NCBI GenBank assembly: GCA_010015805.1
Contig: ML978123.1
Location: 1,550,001 to 1,614,000, forward strand
Length of the DNA: 64,000 nucleotides
Direction: 5' to 3'
Origin: Rhizodiscina lignyota
Lineage: Eukaryota > Ascomycota > Dothideomycetes > Aulographales > Rhizodiscinaceae
Below, in pieces: positions 1-10,039 of the stretch. The first letter of the stretch is position 1. Every line of letters begins with the position of its first letter. The notes under the pieces are model-generated. The model worked only from the letters and a program-made list of their open reading frames with translations. It had not been told where the DNA came from and ran no database searches. A program made the position numbers and the translations under genes.

Positions 1-689
1 TCCACTATCCTCCGGCTTCTATTCCGTTTCTATGATATCCAAGCCGGACGCATCACCATCGACGGACAAGACATTAGAGATGTGCAGCTTGATAGCTTAC
101 GGAAAGCAATTGGCGTCGTTCCCCAAGATACTCCGCTCTTCAACATGAACGTCGGCGAAAATATTCGATACGGCAATCTTGAGGCCACTGATGAAGATGT
201 AAGGAAGGCAGCTAGAAGGGCGCGAGTTGCGGAGATCATTGAGAGTTGGCCGGATCAGTACAACACGATGGTAGGAGAGAGGGGAATGATGATATCCGGT
301 ATGTTGGAGGTTCAGTTGTCATTGCAGTGTGTCCAATACTAACAACAGACCCAGGCGGAGAGAAACAGAGACTTGCAATCTCACGGCTCATCCTCAAAGA
401 TCCACCACTCCTCTTCTTCGACGAAGCGACTTCCGCACTCGATACCCACACGGAACAAGCGCTACTGCAGAACATTAACAGCATCTTGAAAGACAAACGT
501 CGCACTTCTGTCTTTGTCGCACACAGGCTGAGAACGATATACGACAGTGATCTCATCATTGTTCTGAGCGATGGCAAAGTGGCCGAAAGTGGGACGCATG
601 AGCAGTTGATCGATTCTGGAGGCATCTATTCAGAGCTGTGGAGTGCCCAAGAGACTCACTTTGTAGATACAGAGGGCACTGAAGACTGA
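1..689 (+). CDS. ATM1: Mitochondrial Fe-S cluster-related ABC exporter Atm1, C-terminal part
   Basis: The 5' end lies outside the window. Exons 1-298 and 355-689 are joined across a 56-nt intron with a TACTAAC branch point, encoding the last 210 residues of the nucleotide-binding domain. The window opens just after the Walker A site. Visible elements are the Q-loop region [11 protein letters not shown], the ABC signature (completed across the intron as SGGEKQRLA), Walker [13 protein letters not shown] followed by THTEQ, and the H-loop VAHRLRT. The THTEQ stretch and the ending SELWSAQET resemble yeast Atm1 more than vacuolar Hmt1-type half transporters. Atm1 sits in the mitochondrial inner membrane and exports a glutathione-linked sulfur or Fe-S precursor used for cytosolic Fe-S protein assembly. 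Identification is from recalled family sequence; the transmembrane part cannot be inspected. Confidence 0.9.
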
Positions 690-940
690 TTCCCACTTGT
701 TGTCGAGCTTCAATCGTTCCCAATAGAATCGTCAAGCACTAAGTCGCATGGGACCCCCCGTTAACAGAACAGCTGCAGTAAGAACAAGTTTTGTTCTTCA
801 ACACGAATGAGGGCATCTCTGAAAGCTTGATTAGATATACACTAGATAGCGTTTATCTAAAACAGGCAGCTTAAGCGTAGATGATATGTATTAACTGGCG
901 AGTATATGTATCGCGGGTGTTGACATCCTCTTGCTCATTA

Positions 941-1198
941 CTATGTATTAACGCCAGCGTCAGCGCTTTCGTCTTCATGGGTACATGTAATGGTCTTATC
1001 AACCTCGTTGAGGGAGGTCGGCATCGATGGACCACCATTATTGGCAGTGTTCTTAAGTAGTAGTGGCAGTACTCTTGCTTGGCGCTGTCCTTTAGCAGGA
1101 CCCTTTGCGAGGGCAGGTTTCGTGGTCGGCGCAGGCTTCGCCGCGACGGCCGGCATCGTGTACGCAATCGTAAACGGGTCAGTGTAGGCGTTGTCGTG
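941..1198 (-). pseudogene. Partial, diverged copy of the Rco1-like gene's central exon
   Basis: An open frame of 85 codons ends at a stop at 941. Its start, HDNAYTDPFTIAY, matches residues 442-455 of the Rco1-like protein encoded at 2033-6759 (TDNGYTDPFTIAY). A Pro/Ala/Lys stretch with KGPA follows in both. Later LNEVDKTITCTHED matches LSEVDESLIRAHET in the same order, so about 60 residues of the parent are represented in colinear order. The copy is on the same strand and lies downstream of the parent's 3' end. No PHD finger and no convincing start codon region accompany it; an in-frame ATG exists at 1156, inside the homologous segment. It is most simply a duplicated gene fragment. Whether it is transcribed cannot be judged. 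Confidence 0.65.
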
Positions 1199-1214
1199 AT
1201 GGCGTTGTCGTGAT
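1187..1214. repeat. 14-bp unit repeated twice
   Basis: The 14-bp unit GGCGTTGTCGTGAT occurs twice head to tail at 1187-1200 and 1201-1214. It sits exactly at the point where similarity of the partial Rco1-like copy to its parent begins. Confidence 0.85.
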
Positions 1215-1329
1215 GGCGGTGTATATATACCAGAAGGAGCTTTCCGTCAGAGCCCTGTTGGGCAATATAGTTTTTGTTTTTAGTTCAAAGCGGCAGGCTT
1301 CGTGATGGTGAATGCACATCATCGCCTCT

Positions 1330-1650
1330 AAGTCCTACCGTCTAATCTTTGTTTATACCTATGTTTACAGCCTCAATTCTTCCAAGTTAGACGCGTCAAA
1401 CGCGCGTTTACACGTGTTATCCTAGCAATAATATACATACTTTCAGGGTCCGCCCGCACGCCGTGCACGGACTTAACAATATATCATCACTTCCAGATCG
1501 GGTTGACTGATGAATTTTCGCGAGTTTCGCCACGCACGTGATATCCACCAAGTCCCACGCTCCAATCTTTGTTTACACATGTGCTTACAGCTTCAATTGG
1601 TTCACGTCAGACGCGTCAAACACGCGTGTGCACGTGCTGTCCGAGCAACG
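1330..1650. repeat. Pair of ~100-bp diverged direct repeats
   Basis: Segments 1330-1426 and 1550-1650 are direct repeats offset by 220 bp. Both run AAGTCC(T/C)AC, then CAATCTTTGTTTA or a near match, CAGC(C/T)TCAATT, AGACGCGTCAAAC and CACGTG(T/C)T. They differ at many positions, so the duplication is not recent. The repeats contain palindromic ACGCGT and CACGTG hexamers. No coding capacity is recognisable. Confidence 0.75.
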
Positions 1651-1771
1651 ACGTAAAGAATCGCAGGACATAGTCGAACACGATACATGGGCTGGGCAAG
1701 TTTACATCATCTGCTCACGCACGTTCATTAGTTGGTCAATATATGTCTCGCTGAAAGTGATCATTTAAGGG

Positions 1772-1992
1772 GGAACAGCCCAATCCAAGAAGAGCGTCGC
1801 CACACCCAGACCGAAGTCGGGCGCTTCGACGACTCTCCTTGTACCAGACTGCCCTCCCCAGCCGCTATCTATGAAGTGAGGAAGGACAGCCTAGTCCAAG
1901 GAGAGCGTCGCATCACCCAGACCGAAGTCGGGCGCTTCAACGGCTCTCCTTGAACTCGACTGTCCCCCCAAACAACCGCCCACTATCTACCC
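1772..1992. repeat. Tandem pair of ~110-bp direct repeats
   Basis: Segments about 1772-1880 and 1884-1992 are adjacent direct repeats. They share the core CACCCAGACCGAAGTCGGGC and flanking GAGAGCGTCGC and ACTATCTA-type ends. The period is close to 111 bp, a multiple of three, so a short plus-strand reading frame carries a repeated peptide (RR.TQTEVGRF). I do not regard that frame as a gene. The second copy reaches to within about 40 bp of the 3' end of the Rco1-like gene. Confidence 0.8.
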
Positions 1993-2032
1993 CCCGTCTC
2001 CATGTCGCCGGCCACCAACTCGTCGTTCCAGC

Positions 2033-5000
2033 CTACTTCTTGTCAGCGTTCGCCGACCTGCTGGCCACCCTGTTGGAACGCCGAGTTGGCGACCGAGCGA
2101 CACGAGACGCCCGCGACGGCGGACGGGTGTTGGGCGCAGACACCGCGCCACGACCGCCACGAGCACCCCCGTCCCCCCTCACCACCTCCTCCTCCCCACC
2201 CTCCGATCGCACCTCCACCGGCTTCGCCAAGCCCTCCACACCCAACACCCGCAACTGCGACACCGCTGTGCTCGACAGCACCGATTGCGCCTTCTCGGAA
2301 GGCTTGCGGACACGCGCTGATGCCCTCACGCCGCTGCCGGAGCCACCCTTGGTGCCGGCCTTCTTGCGAGGAGCAGATTTCTTGTCTGCTACCTCGAGTG
2401 ACAGGTCCGGCACCTCGGCGCTGGCCTCAGCAGACGCGCGAGCAGGAGCAACAGCCGCGACAGGATCGGTGGCAGCCTCGACGGGCTGCACGGTGGTCTC
2501 CACGGCGGGAGCAGCAAGCTCGACAGCAGGAGCAGCGGCAGCGGCCGCGAGATACTCGTCAATGAGCTTGCGAATGCTCACGAGCTTCTCTCGCTCAGCC
2601 TCTCCGATCTGGTCTGTGCCGAACGCGGCGGCAATAGCCTGCAGGGGCGTAACTTCTGTACGACCTGCCTCGGCAGCCAGGGTTCTGAGGAGATTGGTGC
2701 TGCCAGCACCGACGGTCGACACGTCCTGGGTCTCTTGGGAGAGCTGTGCGAGACCAAGAGCAGCCTGCTCTTCCTGCTGTGCGGTGGATGAGGACGCGGC
2801 CTCCACGATGGGCTGAGCTTGAGCTGGATAGCGGTAGCCAGCTTCTTGCAGACGACTCTGCTGGTCGGCGTGGTACTGCTGGAGCTTCTCGTTTTCGCGC
2901 TCCGCGCAGCGCACGCTCTTCTCCAACAGCTTCTCGTTCTTCTGCAAGACGGCCTCATCGATGCGGCGGTTGGCCTCCTTCATGCTGCGTCGGTACTTCT
3001 TGAGCTCCTGGAGGGCGTCCTTCGTCACGCTCCTCACCGTCTCGTACATCTCCCGGTCCTTCCTCACCTTCTCTTTCTCCTTCATCTCTCTCACCTGCTG
3101 GATGAAGTTCGTGAACATTGCCATGCGAGGCATCCGGACCAGTTGGCCGTCTTGAACTTCCTGTGAGAGCTGGAGATCCCCGTCATCGTCAATGACCTCG
3201 ATACGACCATGTGTGCGCATGCCAGCGCGCCAATCCACCTTAGTCGGGTTGCGAGGGATGCGCAGGCGATGGAAGTTGTTGCCTCTCGGAGGCTGCGTCT
3301 TCTTCTGAGTCGCCTTCTGGGCCGTGGTCTGAGCCTCATTGGTGCTCTCATTGTCGGCGGTCTCGTTGGCGCGTAGGTCGTCGCCTCTGTGAAAGAGGGG
3401 ATTCACAGCCTCGCGAATGTCATGCTCAACGTGGTGAGGGCACGCCCAGTCATTCTTGATCTTGGTGTGGCCCTTCTGACGGCCACGAATGGGCGGGTTA
3501 GCAAGAGGAGGGTCGAGGCAGTCGAGATGCCACCATAATCCGCAGCTGGCCTTTCCACACTGAATAATCATACGACGAGGCTCATTACCAATGCCGCCTG
3601 CGCCTTCCCCGCAGAAGTAGCAGAGGATGGGGTTCTCGTTGCTATCGGCCGTGGGATACAAGTCTGGCTGGGGATCGGTGGCCTCCTTGGCGCGTGCGAC
3701 ACGAGTGACAGTGATATTGCCTGGGAGATACTCCCCGTCAAGGCCGACATTGTTATCCTCGAAATGGTTCTGGATGTCGTCGGGTAGGCGAAAGCCTCGT
3801 GGCTGGGCGGACTCCACAATGGCGTCCATGTTGCCCCATACGGAGCTGAAGCGTGCCTTCCCATTTCGAGTCTTCGCCTTGCAGGCATGACAGAACCATT
3901 CTCCTTGGAAATCTTCGTCCACGGGTGGATCCGCACAGTTGTGGTGAGACACGCGTGGGCAGCTTTCGCAGCAGAGGAGCAGGCCTCCAGTTCCACAAGT
4001 CGCGCATTCATTGTCGTGATTGTCGGAAGCCTGCGAGATTGTAAGCGGTGGTGAGGGTTGTGCGTGGTTGAAAACAACGGAATCTAGTGGGAAAACGCGT
4101 ATTTCAAGGAGAGATTTGCGCCTCTTCATGGTATGGGGGAAGAAAAAAGAGTATGTTTGTTGAGCAAGGTTGGTACGCGCATGTGTGAGAACAGGGTTTT
4201 GGGCTGGACGCCAGGAACGCGTGACTTACCTGAGCCTCGTTATCATTGGCCAGCGGCGAGTTTCTGGTGCCTCCCGAGCGCGTTCCGCTCACAACGCCTG
4301 CAACTTGCTCATTGCGATTCTTGACGGGCCTAGAGAAAAAAGAATGCGTCAGTAAAGTCATCCATGGGCGTAGCGTTGCGCTGTGCTCAACGTGGCAGTC
4401 GATGCAGGGAAATGAGGTGGCGGGCTGGGGTGAACCGCCGCGCAATCTGCCCAACCGGGCTGCAAGCATCGCACAAAGGAGGCGAATGACTCGAAAGGGC
4501 ACAACGGCCACAATGGCCACAGAAAAAAGCGGCAGAGGATACTTGGATATAGAAAAACAAAAAAGAGATCGCGACTTACGAGATCTTGGTCTTGGCACGC
4601 GCGTCCGCTCCAACCTTCCGCTTCTTCACCGGCGGGCCTGGCGGAGCAAGCTCAGGTGTCGCTGGCCCAGACGAGAGTGCTGAGCTGGAGGAGGAGCCCT
4701 CACGCTCGGCCGTCGTACGCTTGCCTGTCGTACGCTTTCCGCCACGATTGGCCTGGGCAGCTGGAGGGTTGCTCGATGGTGCTGGCGCCTGCTGCGACGC
4801 CGTGGTTGTTCCAGAGGGACCTGTTGTGGGTACTGCCGGAGGGGGTGGAGGGGGTGGAGGGCGAGAGCGCAAGTTGCTCTCATTATCGGTGTATTGGAAG
4901 GTTGGATAGTTGGCCTCGTACTCCTTTCGCATCTCCGCACGCCTCCTCTCGTACTCCTTTTCAACCTCAGGATCCTTCGGTGGCTCCTTGGCCTTCTTCT

Positions 5001-6759
5001 CATCCCCCTCGTCCTTCTCTCGTCTTGCTCGCCTGGCTGCAGCTGAATCCTGCTTCGTGTCTCGTGGGGCCAGCTTGTAGCGCTGCTGATTGCCGCCTTT
5101 CTTGCCTCCGCTCTGGAAGGACTTGAACGCTTCTGACTGGAGGGCTTGGGCTTCGCTCGTGATCATTTCCTTTGCCAAGGCCTGGAGTTCTTCATCATCG
5201 TCATCATCGTCATCATCATCTTCTTCTTGCTCTTCACCGTTATCAACAGGGGTTTCATGTGCGCGGATGAGAGACTCATCCACCTCAGACAGCTCCAGGT
5301 CGGATGGACTGCTGGTGGCCGGACCCTTCCTAGAGGCCGGCTTTAGGGGGGCAGCAGGCTTTAGGGGGGCAGCAGGTTTTGGGGGGGCAGGCTGAAGGTA
5401 CGCGATCGTGAAAGGATCTGTGTACCCGTTGTCCGTGGCTCGCGTTGTCCGAGCTCTCTTCGGCGGCGGTGAAGCGTATAAGCTGTCATCCGAGGAGTAA
5501 TCCCTTGTTGTTTTGTTGCCAGCGCGGGGTTCAAGAACCGGCATAGTGTCAACTCTCACTATAAGGGGTGACAGTCCGCGAAAGAAACTCCGAGCCGGTG
5601 GTGGGGAAGCTTCCACGGGCTTAGTGTTAGGTGCCTCGGTCGTTGTTGTGGTAGGAGCCGCTTCGGGCGCGGGGAGAGTGAATGCGTTTTGAGGGACCGC
5701 GGATGTAGAAGCGGGAACAGCAGCGGCAGTGGACGCGAAGACAGGGAGATTGCTCGCCATCTCCTTCTTTGCCTTCTTCAGGCGCACCTTCTCGGCCTTG
5801 ACGCACTTCTCGAAGTAGGCAGCCTCTTCAGGAGTCGGGTTCTGGCGGCCAACACTTGCGAGTGTGTTCCAGAGTTTCTCATCCTTCTCGGCCAGGTGGA
5901 TGACGCTGACAACGGCGAGACCGTTGATGCCAGTCGGGTCATCCTTGAAGGACTTCACGGCCTTGATCACGTCGTCGGCGTGCTCCTGGTTCCAGGGGCA
6001 GTTCGACACCAAAACACGAAGCTCAGATTCAGAAGGAGTAACAGAAGTCATCTTTGCTTGTGTAGGAGTCTGATGTAAGGTTTGATGTGCAGAAGCGTTG
6101 GGTTGGAAAGTAGAAGCTTGAAGTTGTGGTGTAGGTGTTGGTGTGGAAGGTTGTAAAGAGTTTGTTGCTTGTGGAGTGAGAGAAGAAGGTTGCGTTGGGA
6201 GAGATATAGAGGCACGGGGGGGTGGTGTTGAACCAGCCGAAGTTGTGCCGTTTGTTATTTTGAGCCTGACAATGGGTTCTTTGTGCGTTGGCGCGGAGGC
6301 CGGAAGCAATTCGGAAGTTGAACACTCTTCATGAGGCGTCAGTGACGGAGATGGCGCTATCTCTCCTGTCGCGCGTGGTTCTGATGGCCCTTCTGCAGGC
6401 GTGTGCTCCATCGACCCTCGTGATTCTCTCTCTGATTCATCCACGACGAGCATGCTCAACGGCTCCCCCATAGTTGCTCGCCTGCCATGGCTATCCCTGA
6501 TCTTCGCCTTGAGTTTCGCTGATGGCACCGCACCGAGTGGTTGCATGTCAACGAAAAGGCCTCCGCGCTCAAAGCCTGCCTCTTCAAAACTTGGCCGCGG
6601 ATCTGCCAGCGGCGGTTCCACCCATCCTGTGAGTGTTGTCTGTCTCTTCTCTTTCGCCGGATCTGTTACGAAAGGTGCCGGTGAATTTCGCGCCGTAGTG
6701 ACAAAGGGGCTCGACATGCGACTCGATTGTCGCGTCGCCCTCGTGGACGTGGGAGGCAT
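2033..6759 (-). CDS. RCO1: Rco1/Cph1-like double zinc-finger subunit of an Rpd3S-type histone deacetylase complex
   Basis: Three exons on the minus strand: 6759-4580, 4329-4230 and 4030-2033, all phases consistent, giving 1425 residues. Introns have GTAAGT donors and CTCTAG/CTCGCAG acceptors. Residues ~30-65 (WVEPPLADPRPSFEEAGFER, then MQPLGAVPSAK) match the conserved N-terminus of filamentous-fungal Rco1-like proteins as I recall it. A basic/acidic low-complexity middle follows, with a poly-Asp run near residue 520. The first PHD finger is about 768-811 (CATCGTGGLLLCCESCPR..H). A second C/H-rich finger is about 896-965 (CYFCGEG, GLWWHLDCLDPP, WACPHHVEHDI). A Lys/Glu-rich coiled-coil-like region and a basic Ala-rich tail end the protein. 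Rco1 acts with Eaf3 to direct Rpd3S to methylated nucleosomes and suppress cryptic transcription. The PHD exon has its own in-frame ATG at 4129, so it could be mistaken for a separate gene; the splice phases and shared family layout favour one gene. Confidence 0.85.
5339..5391. repeat. 18-bp coding minisatellite with G-runs
   Basis: About three head-to-tail copies of the 18-bp unit GGCTTTAGGGGGGCAGCA (last copy diverged) lie inside exon 1 of the Rco1-like gene. On the coding strand they specify repeated KPAAPL hexapeptides. The plus strand carries three runs of six to seven G. Confidence 0.85.
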
Positions 6760-7194
6760 GGCGCCGAAAGCGAGGGCGCGACCGCCGCGGGGTTCTGCAG
6801 GTACGTTAGCAGCTGATTATGGATATGATGATGGCTATCAATTACTCAACAGGTGAAATCCTCGCTGGGCGTCGTGGTGGTGGAGCGCGATGGGACGAAG
6901 GGGCGACGATGAATTGGAGATGGGACGAGACGTTGTTCAGATGCGGACCGCCGGAGAAGCCCCTTTGATCAGATGACTTGCGGCAAAAAAACGACTTTGG
7001 ATCCTTCCCGATTACTATTTTGATAAGATCCCAAATGCTCGTTGAGTCAAAATGGAGCGTTTCAACATTTGATCATCACTTTTGCTCTGCAGACGACTTG
7101 TTGTTGAGGTACTCTTGCATCTGCCGATTTGTCTCAGGGACAGGGGGCGCGTCGCCGAAAGGAGACGGCAAGACGACAAGGCCAAAAGAAACTT
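6760..7194. other. 5' flank of the Rco1-like gene, no gene seen
   Basis: This holds the presumed promoter of the minus-strand Rco1-like gene. A purine-rich stretch with repeated GGGACGA words lies at about 6885-6935. No ORF with family resemblance is present. Confidence 0.5.
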
Positions 7195-8355
7195 CAACTT
7201 CTTTGGCGTGCAGAAGGTTGTAAGGGAGAGAAGGTCAAGTTGCATCAGACTCTCATATACCACTAATGGCCGAAGACCGGAAGTAGTAAAGAAATGTGGC
7301 TTCGGTCTGTGATATCCTCCTCAGGAGATGGATGGATCGATCCAAATTTTTCGGTATGCAGGAGGTTGTTAAGAGAGAAATTCGGTTGAAGTCAGGCGCT
7401 CATATCACCATTGGCTGAGGACGGGCTGGAGAAGAATGCACGTTCGATCTGTTGCTGTCCTCCTTTCAAGAGACGGATGAACCGATGCAACCTCTCTGGC
7501 AAGTAGAAGGTTGTAAGAGAGAAAGCAAATCCGGATCGGACCCTTATATATACCACTCGTGACCGAAGACAGGAGCGGTGAAGGAAGGCAGGTACGATTC
7601 GTGATACCTTCTGGGGAGACTAGACAGATGAATCTATGCAAACTCTCTGACTCGCAGAAGGTCGTAAGAGAGAGGAAGTAGATCTGGATCAAACTCTCGC
7701 ACATATACCACTAGTGGCCAAGGCCGGAGTGGTCGAAGAATGCAGATTCGATCCGTGATATTCCTCTTTCAGGAGACAAAGACTGAATGCAACTTTTCTA
7801 GCAACCAGAAGGTTGTAAGAGAGAGGAAGAAAATCGGAATCCGACTCGCATATACCGCCCGCGACCGAAGACCATATCAGTGAAGAAAGGCAGGTTCGAT
7901 CAGTGACATCCTCTTGGGAGACGGATGAAAAGAAGGTTGTAAGAGAGAGGAAGTAGACGTGGATCAGACTTGTATATATACTACTCGTGACCGAAATTCG
8001 GAGTGGTGAATAGAGGCAGGATCGATCCGTGCTATTCTCGAAGAAGACGGACATATCTATGCAACTTCTCTGGCGTGCTCAGAAAGATGAAAAAGACAGA
8101 AAGTTACATCTGGATGAGACTCTCATATATATCATTAGTGGCCGACGACCGGAAGTCCAGATGCTGTCAATCCTCTCTTTCAGAAGGAAGGTGCCTTGGT
8201 TCAACTCTTTGGCGTGCGGAAATGTAGAATACGAGCGGAAATCACATTCAGATCAAACTATCAAATATCTACGAATAGCCAACGATGGGCATCGTGGAAA
8301 GAATTCGGTTTGGATACCGTGACATCCTCCTTTTCAGGAGATGGATGCATTGATG
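7195..8355. repeat. Degenerate tandem array of ~150-bp units, about eight copies
   Basis: Copies of the anchor word AGAAGGTTGTAAGAGAGAGG or close variants start near 7212, 7360, 7505, 7656, 7807, 7931, 8083 and 8224, so spacing is 124-152 bp, mostly 145-152. Each unit continues in the same order: GATCAGACTCT, CATATATACCACT, GTGGCCGAAGACCGG, GGTTCGATCCGTGATA, CCTCTTTCAGGAGACGGATG, then ATGCAACTTCTCTGGC. Outer copies are the most diverged. Spacing is not a multiple of three, and frames carry stops between units, so it is not a protein repeat. It lies between the 5' end of the Rco1-like gene and the 3' end of the Ebp1-like gene. It is a minisatellite-type array of unknown role. Confidence 0.9.
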
Positions 8356-8540
8356 CTAAGCTAGGTAGGTAATACATCTTCTTGCCTGTATCCCATCGTA
8401 AAATTGTGCTTGCGCACTTTTGTTTGAGCTAGCCAAGTGAGTAGCAAGCATGGTTGTCTGGTCGTGCTGCGAGACACTCTACCGGATGATTCTTCCGAGT
8501 CGTGCTACTCTGATTGCAGCGCAAATGGTGGAAGATAGCT

Positions 8541-10039
8541 TTACTCGTCCTCGCTGTCATCATCATCATCGTCATCATCGTCCTCGACCTTCTTGGCAGG
8601 CTTCTTCTTCTTCTTTTTGTTCTTCTTCGCCGTGGTGGCTTTGGCCAGGGGCTGCTCAAGTATCTTGAGGACTTCCTCATCCGTGATCTTCTTGTCGCTC
8701 TTGTACTTGGCTGGGTCGAAAGCAGGCGGAGTAGCCAACCTTGTCAAGCCATTCTTCGTGATTACTGGGTTCTCCATTAGTCTCTGGCAAGCAACAAGAG
8801 AGAAAGCTTTGGACTCACCGACGGTCGTGAACAGCCTGCTCACTGGCTCACCCTCCTTGTCCCCAACAACCTCGTACTGCCTCAGCACATTTCCCCTCAC
8901 ACACTCCATCACACCAATCTTCGCCGCCCGCTCATCCTCCAACTGGCGCATACTGAACGGGAACGTGCCAAACTTCTTCACAATCTCGCTCAGCGTCGCC
9001 CTGCTGCTCGCCCTCTTCAGGCCAAACGTCGTCGTCGTTCTGCGCAGCAGCGTCGCGCGATTGGGCAGCGTCTTCACCTTGCCACTGCCCAAGCTCACTC
9101 CCATTTCCACGCCCCAAACCTCCATGGGCTCAGGGTTGCCATCGCCCTTGACCCCCTCGCCCGGCGCGAGGATGATCTTCTTCTTGCCCTCAATCTCGTT
9201 ACGCTCGAACAGCCAGCACGTCGTGCTCTCCACGAGGTTGCAGTCATACGCCTTGACCACCTTCTCGAGCAGCTGGTTGATCTTCGTCTGGCTGGGCGGC
9301 TTCTGGCCCTCAGCCTTCTTCTTCTCTTCCTCCGTCGCGGCCACCAGGCCCGGCGGCACCATCAGCCTCAACAGCAGCTCGTTTGCATAGTGGGTCGCGA
9401 GCAGCAGGTCTGCCGTCCTGCCCTCGACCACGCCACCCACGACGATATTGTCGCAAACGATGGTACCAAAGCCATCAATCTGCACGCCGAGCTGTATCTT
9501 TACCACTTCACCCTTCTTCAGCGTCGTCGACGCCTCCTCGGCGTCCGACTTCAACGGCGTGTATGGCGTGACATACGACGAAGGCGAGATGGTGCACGGG
9601 TGCGCAATACCCTTGGAGATCTTCTTGCCCTTGTAGACTTTCGCAACTTCAGCGTCGAGGAGGGCGTCGCCGCGTTCGCAGAGCTCGATGATGTGCGCGC
9701 CTTCGGTGCACCAGCCTGATTACAAATTAGCGTTTATTCCACGAAGATATGGAAAACATTGCAAGGGCGCTGAACGTGGTCGTTGCAAGCTGAGACTGAG
9801 TGTGGGCCATACCTGAGACCGCCTCGAGCGCCTTGTTCGAGATCTGCGCGGCTTGCTTGTACTTCGTAAGGGTGTCCGGGTTGCTCAGCGAATAATCTGT
9901 GCACCATGTGGTCAGTCTTCGTCACTTCTCAAGCTCAATGGAATGTATGTGGAGAGCATCAGGCGCAGGCCCACAAATGGAATGTTCGAAGCTTTGTGGC
10001 TTCACTGGACTTACCGACTTGAGCTTCCTCGGCCGCCAT
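8541..10039 (-). CDS. Ebp1/PA2G4-Cdb4 family protein (methionine-aminopeptidase fold, likely non-catalytic)
   Basis: Four exons: 10039-10015, 9896-9813, 9715-8819 and 8764-8541, giving 409 residues. The start was set by splicing a 25-nt first exon (MAAEEAQV) to DYSLSNPDTLTKYKQAAQI, which is the typical beginning of this family. Further family words are GWCTEGA, ELCERGD, KGIAHPCTISP and YVTPYTPLKSDAEEA, followed by KKGEVVKIQLGVQIDGF. The C-terminus is Lys-rich (KKNKKKKKKPAKK) and ends in a poly-Asp/Glu tail. Human EBP1 and fission-yeast Cdb4 keep the peptidase M24 fold but lack metal-binding residues, and are linked to ribosome binding, growth control and curved-DNA binding. The last intron (8818-8765) is 54 nt, in frame and stop-free, so retained transcripts would add 18 residues. 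Confidence 0.9.

Noticed and set aside
1950-2816. Plus-strand open frame of 288 codons
   Set aside because: Lies antisense to the Rco1-like coding exon; Ala/Pro/Arg-rich shadow of that frame without family resemblance.
7405-8054. Minus-strand frames with ~50-residue repeats
   Set aside because: They reflect the ~150-bp DNA array; unit lengths of 151, 124 and 145 bp would break a coding repeat.
8593-9390. Plus-strand open frame of 265 codons
   Set aside because: Antisense to the Ebp1-like gene, which has clear family motifs and splice sites.
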